Positions 48,418 through 59,648 are shown, counted from the first letter of the stretch. The stretch is DNA of 64,000 nt from Rhodococcus pseudokoreensis (GCF_017068395.1 NZ_CP070619.1:1302001-1366000); one strand, 5' to 3'. A program made the numbers and translations. The notes: generated from the sequence alone by a model not told the origin.

Positions 48418-49665
48418 GTGACCGACCCGCAGATCAGACGCCGCTCCGAGGTGCGGGCACTCGCCCGGCTGGCTCTCGACGAAATCGGGGCCGCCGCCGG
48501 CGGCATCGGCAGCATCCACCGCGCCGTCTCGGACCGCGTCTTCGCCGGAATTCGGCTCGGCGTCGGCACCCACGCCCTCCCCGCCAAGGCGCTCCACGAC
48601 GAGATCTCCGACGCCGTGTACGCCCTCGTCGCCGGCACCGCGCGTCTCGGCGGTTCCGTGGCGGGACAGTTCCTCGACGTCCCGTCGGCGGAGAACGTCC
48701 CGCCGTCCCAGACCCGCGGCGGAGCCCGGGCCATCGCCGCGATCCAGGGACTGATCGGCGACGTACTGGAATCGGAGGGGTCCGTGCTCGCCGAACCCCT
48801 GGCGATACGGGTGGACGGCGTCGCGCTCACGGCGGACGCGTCCACGCTCGCCGACGCGTTCCCCCACGCCCGTGGCCGCATCGTCGTCTTCCTGCACGGA
48901 CTCGTCGAGACCGAGGACGCGTGGTCGCTGGGCCGCCGCCCGACCTACGGTGAACGGCTCGAAACGGACCTGGGATACACGGCGCTGCAGCTTCGGTACA
49001 ACTCCGGCCGGCACATCTCCGACAACGGCAGGAGCCTGTCCGACCTTCTGGACGCGGTCACCGAGCACTGGCCGGTCGAGGTCGAGTCGATCGCACTCGT
49101 CGGGCATTCGATGGGCGGCCTCGTCGCCCGCAGCGCCTGCCGGATCGCCTTCCTCGACGACCGCCCGTGGGTGCGGCGGGTGCGACAGGTCGTGAGCCTC
49201 GGCTCACCGCACCTCGGCGCCCCGTTGGAGCAGGCCGTCCACTATGCGAGCGCCGGCCTGGCCGCACTGCCCGAGACGCGGGCGATCTCCGGACTCCTGC
49301 GCCGCAGGAGCGCCGGTATCCGGGATCTGAATCAGGGTTCGCTCGTCGACGAGGACTGGCGCGGTCGCGATCCGGACGCCCTCCGTGCCGCGGCCGTCAG
49401 CGAGGTCCCCCTCCTCGACGACGTGACGTACTGCTTCGTCTCCGCGACCATCACGCGCAGTCCGAGGCATCCGCTCGGCCGCCTGTTCGGCGACGGCATG
49501 GTGCTCGTGCCGTCCGCGTCCGGCCGGAACCGGACGCGGATGATCGGCTTCCGCGACGAGGACGGCATGCACCTCGCACCCGCGAACCATTTCACGATGC
49601 TCAACCACGAGTCGGTGTACGAGAAGCTGCTCGAGTGGCTGGGCGCCGCACCGGAGGCCGGCTGA
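48418..49665 (+). CDS. Alpha/beta hydrolase (PGAP1/lipase-like)
   Basis: This 415-residue hydrolase has an N-terminal helical region (1-145), then an alpha/beta-hydrolase core beginning GRIVVFLHGLVETEDAW (oxyanion region). The nucleophile elbow is LVGHSMGGLVARSA, and a C-terminal catalytic His is likely in APANHFTMLNHESVY. SLGSPHLGAPLEQAV is typical of lipase/PGAP1-type proteins. There is no signal peptide. GTG 48418 is the start because a -10-like TACACT lies just upstream and the protein sequence before it is not protein-like. Confidence 0.87.
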   Translation: MTDPQIRRRSEVRALARLALDEIGAAAGGIGSIHRAVSDRVFAGIRLGVGTHALPAKALHDEISDAVYALVAGTARLGGSVAGQFLDVPSAENVPPSQTRGGARAIAAIQGLIGDVLESEGSVLAEPLAIRVDGVALTADASTLADAFPHARGRIVVFLHGLVETEDAWSLGRRPTYGERLETDLGYTALQLRYNSGRHISDNGRSLSDLLDAVTEHWPVEVESIALVGHSMGGLVARSACRIAFLDDRPWVRRVRQVVSLGSPHLGAPLEQAVHYASAGLAALPETRAISGLLRRRSAGIRDLNQGSLVDEDWRGRDPDALRAAAVSEVPLLDDVTYCFVSATITRSPRHPLGRLFGDGMVLVPSASGRNRTRMIGFRDEDGMHLAPANHFTMLNHESVYEKLLEWLGAAPEAG

Positions 49666-49686
49666 CCCTGCTCAGGCCATCGTCGC

Positions 49687-50490
49687 TCAGGCCATGGTCG
49701 TGTGCCACACGACGGCGGCGGCGAGCGCCCCCGCGCCGTTCAACGACCAGTGCAGCGCGATGGGCGCGATCAGACTGCCGCTGCGGCGGCGGAGCCAGGT
49801 GAACACGATGCCCGCGGCCGCGGTGGCGACCACCGCCGCGAGGATGCCGAGGACCTGCCCGAGAACGCCGCCGCCGAGAAAGCTCGACAGTCCCTTGTTT
49901 CCCGACGTCAGTCCGAGCGAGGACGCGATGTGCCAGAGACCGAACATCAGCGATCCCGCCGCGAAGACACCGCGGGCGCCGTACACGCGGTCGAGGGTGC
50001 CGTGCAGCACGCCGCGGAACGCGAGTTCCTCGGGGATGACGGTCTGCAGCGGGATGACGATCATCGACGCGATCAGGGCGCCGGAGAGGGTGGCGTACCG
50101 GTCGGCCATGAAGAAGGGACGGGTGATCGGCAGGGCGGCACCGATCGCGACGACGCCGATCACGAGGCCCATCGCCGCGAGGGCGTACAGCGACCCCTTG
50201 CGCCAGTGCCGGGGCGAGAGCCCCAGTTCGGCCCAGCCGAGTCCGCGGCGCCGGGTGAGCACGAGCAGCACGACGGCGGCGATGGGAACGGTCGCGATGC
50301 TGGCCCACGCGGTGGTGAAATGCGCGATCAGATTCGTGGCCGCGAGGACGACCACCACGATCGCGATGTCGAGGTAGGCGTGCAGTACGGGCCGCTTGGC
50401 ACGTGCACCGGACTTCTCGTCGTCGACGGCTCCGGCGTCCTGGACTGCAAGGGTCATTCGGCCGGCCGATCTTGTTCCGTGTTCAAGCAT
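49687..50490 (-). CDS. CPBP-family intramembrane metalloprotease
   Basis: This 267-residue protein has a soluble N-terminus (1-35) and about eight transmembrane helices. The CPBP/Abi active-site motifs are present: EELAFRG (about 154-160), FGLWHIAS (about 183-190) and HWSLN (about 247-251). Family members cleave prenylated or other membrane proteins. The ATG at 50490 sits 8 nt after a -10-like TACACT on the same strand, so it may be leaderless; ATG 50457 is an alternative. The substrate is unknown. Confidence 0.87.
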   Translation of the reverse strand: MLEHGTRSAGRMTLAVQDAGAVDDEKSGARAKRPVLHAYLDIAIVVVVLAATNLIAHFTTAWASIATVPIAAVVLLVLTRRRGLGWAELGLSPRHWRKGSLYALAAMGLVIGVVAIGAALPITRPFFMADRYATLSGALIASMIVIPLQTVIPEELAFRGVLHGTLDRVYGARGVFAAGSLMFGLWHIASSLGLTSGNKGLSSFLGGGVLGQVLGILAAVVATAAAGIVFTWLRRRSGSLIAPIALHWSLNGAGALAAAVVWHTTMA

Positions 50491-50497
50491 CCAGTCA

Positions 50498-50503
50498 AGT
50501 GTA
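50498..50503 (-). promoter_or_regulatory. Candidate -10 element for a leaderless CPBP protease transcript
   Basis: On the minus strand TACACT (50503-50498) is followed 7 nt later by ATG 50490, with no Shine-Dalgarno. The same hexamer and a similar spacing precede the hydrolase at 48418. Confidence 0.4.
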
Positions 50504-50635
50504 CGGATTTACTTGTGGGAACTCTGTGAGCCACGCCACTGTGCAGGTCAAAGCATGCCCCCGCGTCACAGGGCCGCCGGAGCCCGCGTCTAGCCTGAAG
50601 ACGAACTTCACACAACCCGCTGTCCAGGAGATAGA

Positions 50636-52333
<1,698 letters not shown>

Positions 52334-52343
52334 GCGGCTCCGC

Positions 52344-52393
52344 CGCCCGTGCGTGGTTAACGAGTCTCTGGACTCCTTGGCCACGCACGGGCG
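52344..52393. terminator. Bidirectional hairpin between fumarase and L,D-transpeptidase
   Basis: A perfect 13-bp stem (52344-52356 with 52381-52393; left arm CGCCCGTGCGTGG) encloses a loop with a second hairpin GAGTC/GACTC (52362-52375). It lies 10 nt after the fumarase stop and abuts the stop of the convergent gene, so it probably ends both transcripts. Confidence 0.8.
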
Positions 52394-53062
52394 CTAGGCG
52401 CCTACGGCGATCTCGATCACCGGATTCTTCGCCGGGTCGAGTCGGCCGAGGAGGGTTGTCAGCGTGTCGCGGTCGGTGGCGACGCACCCTTCCGTGGTGG
52501 TGCCGTCCGTGACGTGCAGGAACATCGCCGAACCGAGGCCGGGGATGCGGGCGGCGTTGTAGCCGATCGCGAGCGCGTAGTCGTACAGCGGTCCGGCCGA
52601 GTAGAGGTTCTCACTGTTACCGCCGGGGCTCGCGCCCTGCCGGACGTGCGTGTTGTACGTGGGCGAGAGCGGATTCGAATCCCACCAGTCATGCCGATCC
52701 GACTGGAAGTACGGCATCGCCGTCTGCGGTGCGGGCTGCCGGCCGAACGCCTGCGACAGCGGGAAGACACCGGCCGGGGTGCGGGTGGAGAATTCGTTCG
52801 CCGCACCGATACCTTCCGCGCCGACGTCGGCGGGCACGGGACCTGCGAACACCTGCCACGTGCCGTCCGAACCCCGTTCCCAGGCGGTCAGTTCGGCGCT
52901 CACCGACCCTGCCGACGGCGCGTAGACGGTGATCACCTGGTCCGAGACCCCGGAGAAGACCGCCCGATCGGGGGCCGCGGAGGCGCCGGGTGCGAGCACC
53001 AGACCGATCAGAATCACCATCAGCCCCGGCAACCACAGTCGACCCACGCGCAACGTCAGCAT
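52394..53062 (-). CDS. Secreted L,D-transpeptidase (YkuD-like) family protein
   Basis: This 222-residue exported protein has a signal peptide (1-29, ending PGASAA). The YkuD-like catalytic segment is FLHVTDGTTTEGCVATD, with H183 and the nucleophile C193. It has the TTEGC variant of the usual S/T-x-GC sequence and lacks the extra N-terminal Ig-like domains of LdtMt2. It would cross-link peptidoglycan or anchor proteins in the wall. Start ATG 53062 fits the signal peptide. Confidence 0.85.
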   Translation of the reverse strand: MLTLRVGRLWLPGLMVILIGLVLAPGASAAPDRAVFSGVSDQVITVYAPSAGSVSAELTAWERGSDGTWQVFAGPVPADVGAEGIGAANEFSTRTPAGVFPLSQAFGRQPAPQTAMPYFQSDRHDWWDSNPLSPTYNTHVRQGASPGGNSENLYSAGPLYDYALAIGYNAARIPGLGSAMFLHVTDGTTTEGCVATDRDTLTTLLGRLDPAKNPVIEIAVGA

Positions 53063-53118
53063 GGGGCGAGTGTTCCATTCCCGGGCGCCGGTCGCGAGAT
53101 TTTCGCTTCGCGCTGCCT

Positions 53119-53928
53119 CTACACCCGGCAGAGGATCTCGCTGTGCAGGAGCGCGAACCAGCCGTCGCCCTCGCGCACCCACGCACGCCAGCCGGCCGCG
53201 ATGCGGTCGAGGTCCGCCTCGGTGGCGAGCCCCAGCGCGAGTGCCCGGTCCGCGAACGCCGACCGCAGGGAGCGGTCGGCCCACGACCCTCCCCACCACT
53301 CGCGATCCTCGTCGGAGGAGAAACACCACGTGCTCGCCGTGTTCGCGACGTCGCCGAGTCCGGCCTCGTGCGCCCACGCCCGCAGGCGACGGCCGGCGTC
53401 GGGTTCACCGCCGTTCGCCCGCGCGACGGCCTTGTAGAGCGTCAGCCACTCGTCGAGTTCCGGTGTCGGCGGAAACCACGTGAAGGTGCCATAGTCCGCG
53501 TCGCGGGCGGCAACGATTCCGCCGGGTCGGCACACCCGCTTCATCTCGCGCAGTGCCTGCACCGGATCGCCGACGTGCTGCAGGACCTGATGTGCGTATA
53601 CGACGTCGAAGCTGTCGTCGGGGAAGTCGAGTGCGTGGACGTCCGACACGACGGTCTCGACGTTCACGATGCCCCGCTCGGTGAACTCGTTCCGCGCGAG
53701 CGACAGCGCCTCGTCGTTCATCTCGACGGCGGTGACGACTCCGGGCGCGACGAGTTCCGCGAGGTCGGCGGTGATGGTTCCCGGCCCGCATCCGACGTCG
53801 AGCAGCGTCACGCCGGTGCGAAGGTGCGGAAGCAGGTAGCCGGCGGAGTTCTCGGCGGTGCGCCACCGATGGTTCCGCAGCACCGACTCGTCGTGGCCGT
53901 GGGTGTAGACCGTCTCGTCGCCGTCCAT
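53119..53928 (-). CDS. SAM-dependent class I methyltransferase
   Basis: This 269-residue methyltransferase of the UbiE/COQ5-like type has motif I LLDVGCGPGTITADL (about 42-56), an acidic residue in VEMNDEAL and motif II-like DSFDVVYAHQVLQHV. The C-terminal region is Trp-rich and helical. The substrate is not evident. It is divergent from the acyl-CoA dehydrogenase, with 129 nt between starts. Confidence 0.88.
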   Translation of the reverse strand: MDGDETVYTHGHDESVLRNHRWRTAENSAGYLLPHLRTGVTLLDVGCGPGTITADLAELVAPGVVTAVEMNDEALSLARNEFTERGIVNVETVVSDVHALDFPDDSFDVVYAHQVLQHVGDPVQALREMKRVCRPGGIVAARDADYGTFTWFPPTPELDEWLTLYKAVARANGGEPDAGRRLRAWAHEAGLGDVANTASTWCFSSDEDREWWGGSWADRSLRSAFADRALALGLATEADLDRIAAGWRAWVREGDGWFALLHSEILCRV

Positions 53929-54057
53929 TCCTCGACGCTAGCAACTCCGATCAGATAATGGGATCACCATCCCATTCCTCAGGATTCCGCGATCCACAAT
54001 TCTCGCACGCCGTGAGTGTTACGTTGTTGCACACCAACACGGCAACCGAGGGACTCC

Positions 54058-55452
54058 ATGACTTTCAGCCTCGCGCTCACCCCCGCGCAGAAGGACCTCG
54101 TCGAGCGGACGCACGCTTTCGCGGAGAACGTGATCCGGCCGGTGGCCGCCGAGCACGACCGCGCGCAGGAGTTCCCGTGGGACGTTCTCGAGAAGGCCGC
54201 GGAAGAGGGCTTCTACAGTCCGCTGTTCTACCGCGACCTCATCGGCGACCCGACCGGCCTGTCGCTCCCCCTGTTCATGGAGGAGCTGTTCTGGGGTTGC
54301 GCCGGAATCGGGCTCGCCGTGGTCATGCCCGCGCTGGCGCTGTCGTCGATCGGACAGGCCGCAACGCCGGAGCAGATGCTGCGCTGGGCACCCGAGTGCT
54401 TCGGCGAGCCCGGCAACCTGAAACTCGCCGCACTGTGCATCTCGGAACCCGAGGGCGGCAGCGACGTCCGCAATCTGCGGACTACCGCGACGCGCGACGG
54501 CGACGACTGGGTGATCGAGGGTCACAAGATGTGGATCGGCAACGGCGGTATCGCGAACGTGCACGTCGTGAACGCCACCGTCGACCCGGAGCTGGGGCAC
54601 CGCGGGCAGGCGCTCTTCGTGGTGCCCGGCGGAAGCCCGGGAATCGAACTCGTCCGCAAGCTCGACAAGCTGGGCTGCCGTGCGTCGCACACGGCGGAGC
54701 TGAAGTTCCATCAAGTGCGGGTGCCCGCCGACCACCTGCTCGGCGGCGACGACAAACTGCAGCACCGCATGCGGAAGGCCCGTGAGGTGCAGGAGGAGGT
54801 GGCGACCGGCGCGCCGCGGCGGAAATCGGCCACCCTCGGCACGTTCGAGCAGACCCGCCCGATGGTCGCGGCCCAGGCGCTGGGCATCGCCCGCGCCGCG
54901 CTCGAGTACGCCACCGAATACGCGAACCGCCGGGAGGCATTCGGCGGTCCGATCATCGACAACCAGGGCATCGCCTTCCCGCTGGCCGACCTCGCGACCC
55001 AGATCGACGCCGCACGACTGTTGACCTGGCGGGCATCGTGGATGGCGGCGACGGGGGTGGAGTTCCGCCACGGCGAGGGCTCGATGGCGAAGCTCGCGGC
55101 GTCGGAGGTCGCGGTGAAGACCACCGAGCGTGCACTGCAGACGATGGGCGGGTGGGGCTACATCAGCGACCATCCCGTCGAGAAGTGGTACCGGGACGCC
55201 AAGCTGTACACCATCTTCGAGGGCACGAGCGAAATTCAGCGGATGGTGATCGGGCGCGCACTCGGCGCCGCGGACGGCGCCCCGCCGCTGCACTTCGATC
55301 AGCCGACCGAGGGATCCGCGTTCAACCGCCGGTTCGGCCGGGGCACGTCGGTGCGCACGAAGGCCGGCGAGTTCGCGATGTCGATGAAGGACCGGATGCC
55401 CGAGTCCGCGCAGCGCCTGGCGATGAAGATCCTCGCCCCACCGAAGAAGTGA
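54058..55452 (+). CDS. Acyl-CoA dehydrogenase
   Basis: This 464-residue FAD enzyme would introduce a trans double bond in an acyl-CoA. Signature segments are CISEPEGGSDVRNLRTTA (substrate/FAD loop), MWIGNGGIANVHVVNAT, and the C-terminal WYRDAKLYTIFEGTSEIQRM. The ~50-residue tail beyond the usual end (FNRRFGRGTSVRTKAGEF onwards) is longer than in short-chain enzymes. The ATG at 54058 is chosen because MTFSLALTPAQKDL aligns with the family start. Chain-length preference is unknown. Confidence 0.92.
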   Translation: MTFSLALTPAQKDLVERTHAFAENVIRPVAAEHDRAQEFPWDVLEKAAEEGFYSPLFYRDLIGDPTGLSLPLFMEELFWGCAGIGLAVVMPALALSSIGQAATPEQMLRWAPECFGEPGNLKLAALCISEPEGGSDVRNLRTTATRDGDDWVIEGHKMWIGNGGIANVHVVNATVDPELGHRGQALFVVPGGSPGIELVRKLDKLGCRASHTAELKFHQVRVPADHLLGGDDKLQHRMRKAREVQEEVATGAPRRKSATLGTFEQTRPMVAAQALGIARAALEYATEYANRREAFGGPIIDNQGIAFPLADLATQIDAARLLTWRASWMAATGVEFRHGEGSMAKLAASEVAVKTTERALQTMGGWGYISDHPVEKWYRDAKLYTIFEGTSEIQRMVIGRALGAADGAPPLHFDQPTEGSAFNRRFGRGTSVRTKAGEFAMSMKDRMPESAQRLAMKILAPPKK

Positions 55453-55464
55453 GCGGGCGCGGGA

Positions 55465-55815
55465 TCAGGTCCAGAGGGCGGCAACCAGCACGGTGACGAT
55501 GCCGAGCCCGCCGACCACGTGGACGAGGTTCGGTCGCTCCTGCCCTCGCTTCTGCGTGCCCCGGACGATCTCCGCGAGTGCGACAATGACCAGCGAGAGC
55601 AGAAGCTTCACGCCGATCTTGACGTGGTTGTAGTCCTTGTCCAGTGCGGCCTCCCCCAGCCCGACGAGGATCAGTCCCGTCACGAACTGGAGTCGCGCGC
55701 CCCACACGATCACCTCGGAGATCCGCGGCGCCGCGAGCACCGCGAAATAGCCGCCGACGAGGGCGGCCATGCCGAGCAAGTGGCAGACGAAGACGAGGTT
55801 GTAGACGACGGTCAT
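55465..55815 (-). CDS. Small four-helix membrane protein
   Basis: This 116-residue protein begins MTVVYNLVFVCHLLGMAALV and has four predicted transmembrane helices at about 3-24, 37-54, 66-84 and 96-114, joined by short charged loops (KDYNHVKIG and RGTQKRGQERPN). The His in CHLLGM and the later histidines are reminiscent of heme- or copper-related membrane proteins, but this is only suggestive. It precedes no operon partner by overlap; mug lies 25 nt upstream on the same strand. Confidence 0.75.
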   Translation of the reverse strand: MTVVYNLVFVCHLLGMAALVGGYFAVLAAPRISEVIVWGARLQFVTGLILVGLGEAALDKDYNHVKIGVKLLLSLVIVALAEIVRGTQKRGQERPNLVHVVGGLGIVTVLVAALWT

Positions 55816-55840
55816 CTCCGCAGCCTAGCGACCTGCCCGG

Positions 55841-56410
55841 TCAGCCCGAGACGATTCCGGCCTCGATCGCCGCCTCCCGGTACGACGCGGCGAGGGTGGC
55901 GACGGTTTCGTGGGCGTTGAGACCGCTGGGATTGGGCACCAGCCACAACTCCGCGCCCTCGAGGGTGCGCGGCTGTTTGCCCTTCTTCGCTGCACGCTCC
56001 CCGAATGCCGTGCGGTAAGCGGTGATTCCGGCGACAGCGACCACCCGGGGAGCGGTGTCGCGGACGATGACGCGCAGGCGCTCGGCGCCGACGGCCAGTT
56101 CCTCACCGGTCAGTTCGTCGGCCTTGGCCGTGGCACGCGAGGCCAGGTTGGTGATGCCGACGCCCCGCTCGATCAGGTGATCGCGATCCGCGTCCGACAT
56201 ACCTGCCGTCGGGTCGATGGGTCGCTCGATGATGCCGGCGCCCAGCAGAGCCGGATAGAAGCGGTTGCCCGGACGTGCGAAATGCGCCCCGGTCGCGGCC
56301 GTCCACAGTCCCGGGTTGATGCCGACGAACAGCAGGCGGCAGTCCGGTCCGATGAGGTCCGGAACCTCGGCGTCCCGGAACGACTCCAACTCCGCGCGCG
56401 TGAAGCTCAC
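55841..56410 (-). CDS. mug: G:T/U mismatch-specific DNA glycosylase
   Basis: This 189-residue UDG-superfamily enzyme excises uracil or thymine opposite guanine. The diagnostic motif 1 is GINPG (30-34), with the Asn nucleophile region, and motif 2 is NPSGLNAH near residue 160. There is no iron-sulfur cluster. Its start overlaps the SDR gene stop (56407-56410, ATGA). It is the second UDG-superfamily member in this window, of a different family from UdgB. Confidence 0.93.
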   Translation of the reverse strand: MSFTRAELESFRDAEVPDLIGPDCRLLFVGINPGLWTAATGAHFARPGNRFYPALLGAGIIERPIDPTAGMSDADRDHLIERGVGITNLASRATAKADELTGEELAVGAERLRVIVRDTAPRVVAVAGITAYRTAFGERAAKKGKQPRTLEGAELWLVPNPSGLNAHETVATLAASYREAAIEAGIVSG

Positions 56411-57396
56411 AGCCGGCCCGCCGCCGTCAGCCCGGCGACGGTGTCGGCGAGGGTCTCCGCCGAGTCGCGGTACTTCACCCCGAGTTCGGTTTCGCTCGGC
56501 CGGTCGTCCGTGTCCGGCATCCGCGTGTAGTACTCCATCGCGGCCTCCGAGATCGGGGTGTCGAAGGGGACGAACCGGCCGATCGCGTCCACCAGCCTGC
56601 CCACCAGCCGCAGCGCGGAGTCCGGCACCGGATACACGCCCATCCGTCTGCCGGTGATCGTGGCCAGCATGTCCGCGATCCCGGCGATCGGGATCCGGGG
56701 ACCTCCGAGCATGAACCGGCGGGAGCCGCGCCCCGACTGGAGGAGGGCGGCGTGCGCCGTGGCCACCTCACGCACGTCGACCATCGTCCATGCCGCGCCC
56801 CGCCCGGGCAGACCGCGCAGGTGGACGGCGGCCTCGACTGCCTGGGCGGCCTCTCCGAACTGGTTCCCGGCGGGCGGGCCGACGATCATGCCCGGGTAGG
56901 TGATCGCGATGGGTGCGCCGTCGGCCTGCAGGTCGCGCGCATACAGCTCCACGCGTGCCTTGCTGCGGCCGTAGGCGTCGGGAGGCCCGCACACCGGGAG
57001 GTCGGGGGTGAGCAGACTTGCCCCCGGCTGGAACAGGGCGGCGATGCTCGAGACGTAGACGATCGGGTCGAGGCCGAGTTCGACCGCGGTTCCCAGCACG
57101 TTCTGCGCGCCGGCGAGGTTGGTCGCCAGCATCTCCTCCGCGCGGCGCGGGTCGACCGCGACGACGGCCGCGGCGTGCATGACGGCGTCGCAGCCGTCCA
57201 GGGCTCGCCGCACGGACGCGGCGTCCGTGATGTCACCGACCACGTGATCGGACGTGTCGAGTCCGAGCGCCGCCGCGCTGGTCACGAGGCGAGCAGGATC
57301 GCGCACGAGGAAGCGCACCCGGTGACCGGCGTCCACCGCTGCCTTCGCGCTCCACGCCCCGACGAATCCTGTTCCCCCCGTGACCAATACGAGCAC
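56407..57396 (-). CDS. NAD(P)-dependent epimerase/dehydratase (extended SDR)
   Basis: This 329-residue Rossmann protein has GGTGFVG (7-13), DPIVYVSSIAALF (catalytic Ser region) and YGRSKARVE (Y-x-x-x-K, about 142-150), typical of extended SDRs such as dihydroflavonol-4-reductase or 3-beta-HSD-like enzymes. The substrate is unknown. It lies 6 nt after the htpG stop and overlaps mug by 4 nt, so htpG-SDR-mug may be one transcript. Confidence 0.88.
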   Translation of the reverse strand: MLVLVTGGTGFVGAWSAKAAVDAGHRVRFLVRDPARLVTSAAALGLDTSDHVVGDITDAASVRRALDGCDAVMHAAAVVAVDPRRAEEMLATNLAGAQNVLGTAVELGLDPIVYVSSIAALFQPGASLLTPDLPVCGPPDAYGRSKARVELYARDLQADGAPIAITYPGMIVGPPAGNQFGEAAQAVEAAVHLRGLPGRGAAWTMVDVREVATAHAALLQSGRGSRRFMLGGPRIPIAGIADMLATITGRRMGVYPVPDSALRLVGRLVDAIGRFVPFDTPISEAAMEYYTRMPDTDDRPSETELGVKYRDSAETLADTVAGLTAAGRL

Positions 57397-57402
57397 TGGG
57401 AA

Positions 57403-59331
57403 CTACACCGTCCTGGCGAGACGGTTGGCGAGCATCGTGGTGAACCGGGCCGGATCGTCGAGTTCGCCGCCCTCGGCCAGCAACGCCATCCCGTAGAGGA
57501 GTTCCGCGGTCTCTCCGAGCGCGGGATCCTCGTTGCGTTCGCCGTGCGCCTCCCGCAGCCCGGTGACGAGGGGGTGGGTGGGGTTCAGCTCGAGGATGCG
57601 CTTGGTGGTGGGAACGGGCTGCCCGGACGCCCGGTACATCCGCTCCAGTGCCGGGGACATACTGAACGCGTCGCCGACGATGCAGGCCGGTGACGTCGTC
57701 AGGCGCGTCGACAGCCGCACCTCCTTGACCTGCTCGGTCAGCGCTTCGGCCATCCAGGTGAGCAGGCCGGCGAAGTCCTTCTCCTGCTCCTCCCGCTCCG
57801 ACTCGTGCGCCTTCTTGTCTTCCTCGGTGTCGAGGTCGACCTCGCCCTTGGCGATCGACTGGAAGGACTTGCCGTCGAATTCCGGAACGGCGCCGACCCA
57901 CATCTCGTCCACCGGGTCGGTGAGCAGCAGCACCTCGAAGCCCTTCGCGCGGAAGGCCTCCATGTGCGGGGAGCTTTCGAGCAGCTGACGGGATTCGCCG
58001 GTGGCGTAGAAGATCTGCTCCTGACCGTCCTTCATCCGCGACACGTAGTCTTCGAGCGAGGTCAACTCCTCCTCGCTGTGGGTCGACGCGAACGATGAGA
58101 TACCCAGCAGCACATCCCGATTGTCGGTGTCCGACATCAGGCCTTCCTTGACCGCGCGGCCGAATTCCGCCCAGAACGTGCGGTAGTCGTCGGGCCGCTC
58201 GGCCTTCAGGTCCTTGATCGTGGTGAGAACCTTCTTGGTGAGCCTGCGGCGGATGGCGCGGATCTGCCGGTCCTGCTGCAGGATTTCACGAGAGACGTTG
58301 AGGGAGAGGTCCTGGGCGTCGACCACGCCCTTGACGAAGCGGAGGTATTCCGGCATCAACTGGTCGCAGTCGTCCATGATGAAGACGCGCTTGACGTACA
58401 GCTGCACCCCGGTCTTTCCGTCCCGCATGAACAGGTCGAACGGCGCGTGGGACGGGATGAACAGCAGGGCCTGGAACTCGAACGTGCCCTCGGCCTTCAT
58501 CGGGATGACCTCGAGCGGGTCGTCCCAGGCGTGGGCGATGTGCTTGTAGAACTCCTTGTACTCGTCCTCGGAGACGTCGTCCTTCGAGCGCGCCCACAGT
58601 GCCTTCATCGAGTTGATCGTCTCGGACGTGGTGGTGACCTCGTCCTCGCCGTCGCCCTCGGCGGGGACCGTGCGTTCGACGTCCATCCGGATCGGCCACG
58701 CGATGAAGTCGGAGTAACGCTTGACGAGTTCCTTGATCTTCCGTTCCGACGTGTAGTCGTGCAGGTGATCCTCGGTGTCCTCGGGCTTGAGGTGCAGGGT
58801 GACGGAGCTGCCCTGCGGGGCGTCGTCGACAGCCTCGATCGTGTACGTGGCCTCGCCGCTCGACTCCCAGCGCGTGGCCTCGCTCTCGCCGGCCTTCCGC
58901 GTCAGCAGAGTCACCTTGTCGGCGACCATGAACGTCGAATAGAAGCCGATGCCGAACTGTCCGATCAGTTCCTCGGAGGCAGCGGCGTCCTTCGCTTCCC
59001 GCAACTTGCGGCGCAGGTCCGCGGTGCCGGACTTGGCCAGCGTGCCGATGAGGTCGACGACCTCCTCGTGGGACATGCCGATGCCGTTGTCGCGGACCGT
59101 GAGCGTGCGCTTCTCCGCGTCCACCTCGATCTCGATGTGCAGATCCGACGTGTCAACGTCGAGATCCTTGTTGCGGAACGCCTCGAGCCGCAACTTGTCC
59201 AGCGCGTCCGAGGCGTTGGAGATGAGCTCCCGCAGGAACGAGTCCTTGTTGGAGTACACCGAGTGGATCATGAGGTCCAGGAGCTGGCGGGTCTCCGCCT
59301 GGAACTCCAGTTGTTCGATTTTCGTGCTCAC
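57403..59331 (-). CDS. htpG: HSP90-family chaperone HtpG
   Basis: This 642-residue ATP-dependent chaperone has an N-terminal GHKL ATPase domain with ELISNASDALDKLR, VRDNGIGMSHEEVVDLIG and GQFGIGFYSTFMVAD, then middle-domain GVVDAQDLSLNVSRE and a C-terminal dimerisation domain ending LANRLARTV. The start is GTG 59331, preceded by AAGGGAA; the frame is open to 59409 but homologues begin STKIEQLEFQAE. The E33- and R-finger-equivalent residues are present. Confidence 0.96.
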   Translation of the reverse strand: MSTKIEQLEFQAETRQLLDLMIHSVYSNKDSFLRELISNASDALDKLRLEAFRNKDLDVDTSDLHIEIEVDAEKRTLTVRDNGIGMSHEEVVDLIGTLAKSGTADLRRKLREAKDAAASEELIGQFGIGFYSTFMVADKVTLLTRKAGESEATRWESSGEATYTIEAVDDAPQGSSVTLHLKPEDTEDHLHDYTSERKIKELVKRYSDFIAWPIRMDVERTVPAEGDGEDEVTTTSETINSMKALWARSKDDVSEDEYKEFYKHIAHAWDDPLEVIPMKAEGTFEFQALLFIPSHAPFDLFMRDGKTGVQLYVKRVFIMDDCDQLMPEYLRFVKGVVDAQDLSLNVSREILQQDRQIRAIRRRLTKKVLTTIKDLKAERPDDYRTFWAEFGRAVKEGLMSDTDNRDVLLGISSFASTHSEEELTSLEDYVSRMKDGQEQIFYATGESRQLLESSPHMEAFRAKGFEVLLLTDPVDEMWVGAVPEFDGKSFQSIAKGEVDLDTEEDKKAHESEREEQEKDFAGLLTWMAEALTEQVKEVRLSTRLTTSPACIVGDAFSMSPALERMYRASGQPVPTTKRILELNPTHPLVTGLREAHGERNEDPALGETAELLYGMALLAEGGELDDPARFTTMLANRLARTV

Positions 59332-59435
59332 TTCGATTCCCTTCGACAGCAGAACCCTCGACACCAGATTCGTCGGAATGATATCCCGCGACGAAATTCC
59401 GGATTTCATCGCGGCGAGCTACCGCCGGTGGCCCG

Positions 59436-59648
59436 TCAGCCGGCGGCGTCCTCCTTCAGGGTGTGCGCGACCAGCGCGTTGGCGTGGCCGTGACCGAGGC
59501 CGTGCTCGGACTTCAGCCAGCTCACCAACTCCATGTGCTTGGTCAGCTCGGACGAGCGGATGAGCGTCTGCCACTCACTGATCGGCCGGCCGTACTTCTC
59601 CTCGATCGACGGGAAGTATGACGCGGGGCCCTTCACTGATTCAGCCAT
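59436..59648 (-). CDS. DUF4287 domain protein
   Basis: This 70-residue protein matches the DUF4287 pattern: GPASYFPSIEEKYGRPISEW, then HMELVSWLKSEHGLGHGHANALVAH. DUF4287 proteins are small, helical and of unknown function, often paired in other genomes with a DUF5655 domain. The ATG at 59648 gives the family start; the frame is open further upstream without protein-like sequence. It is on the same strand as htpG and upstream of it. Confidence 0.8.
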   Translation of the reverse strand: MAESVKGPASYFPSIEEKYGRPISEWQTLIRSSELTKHMELVSWLKSEHGLGHGHANALVAHTLKEDAAG

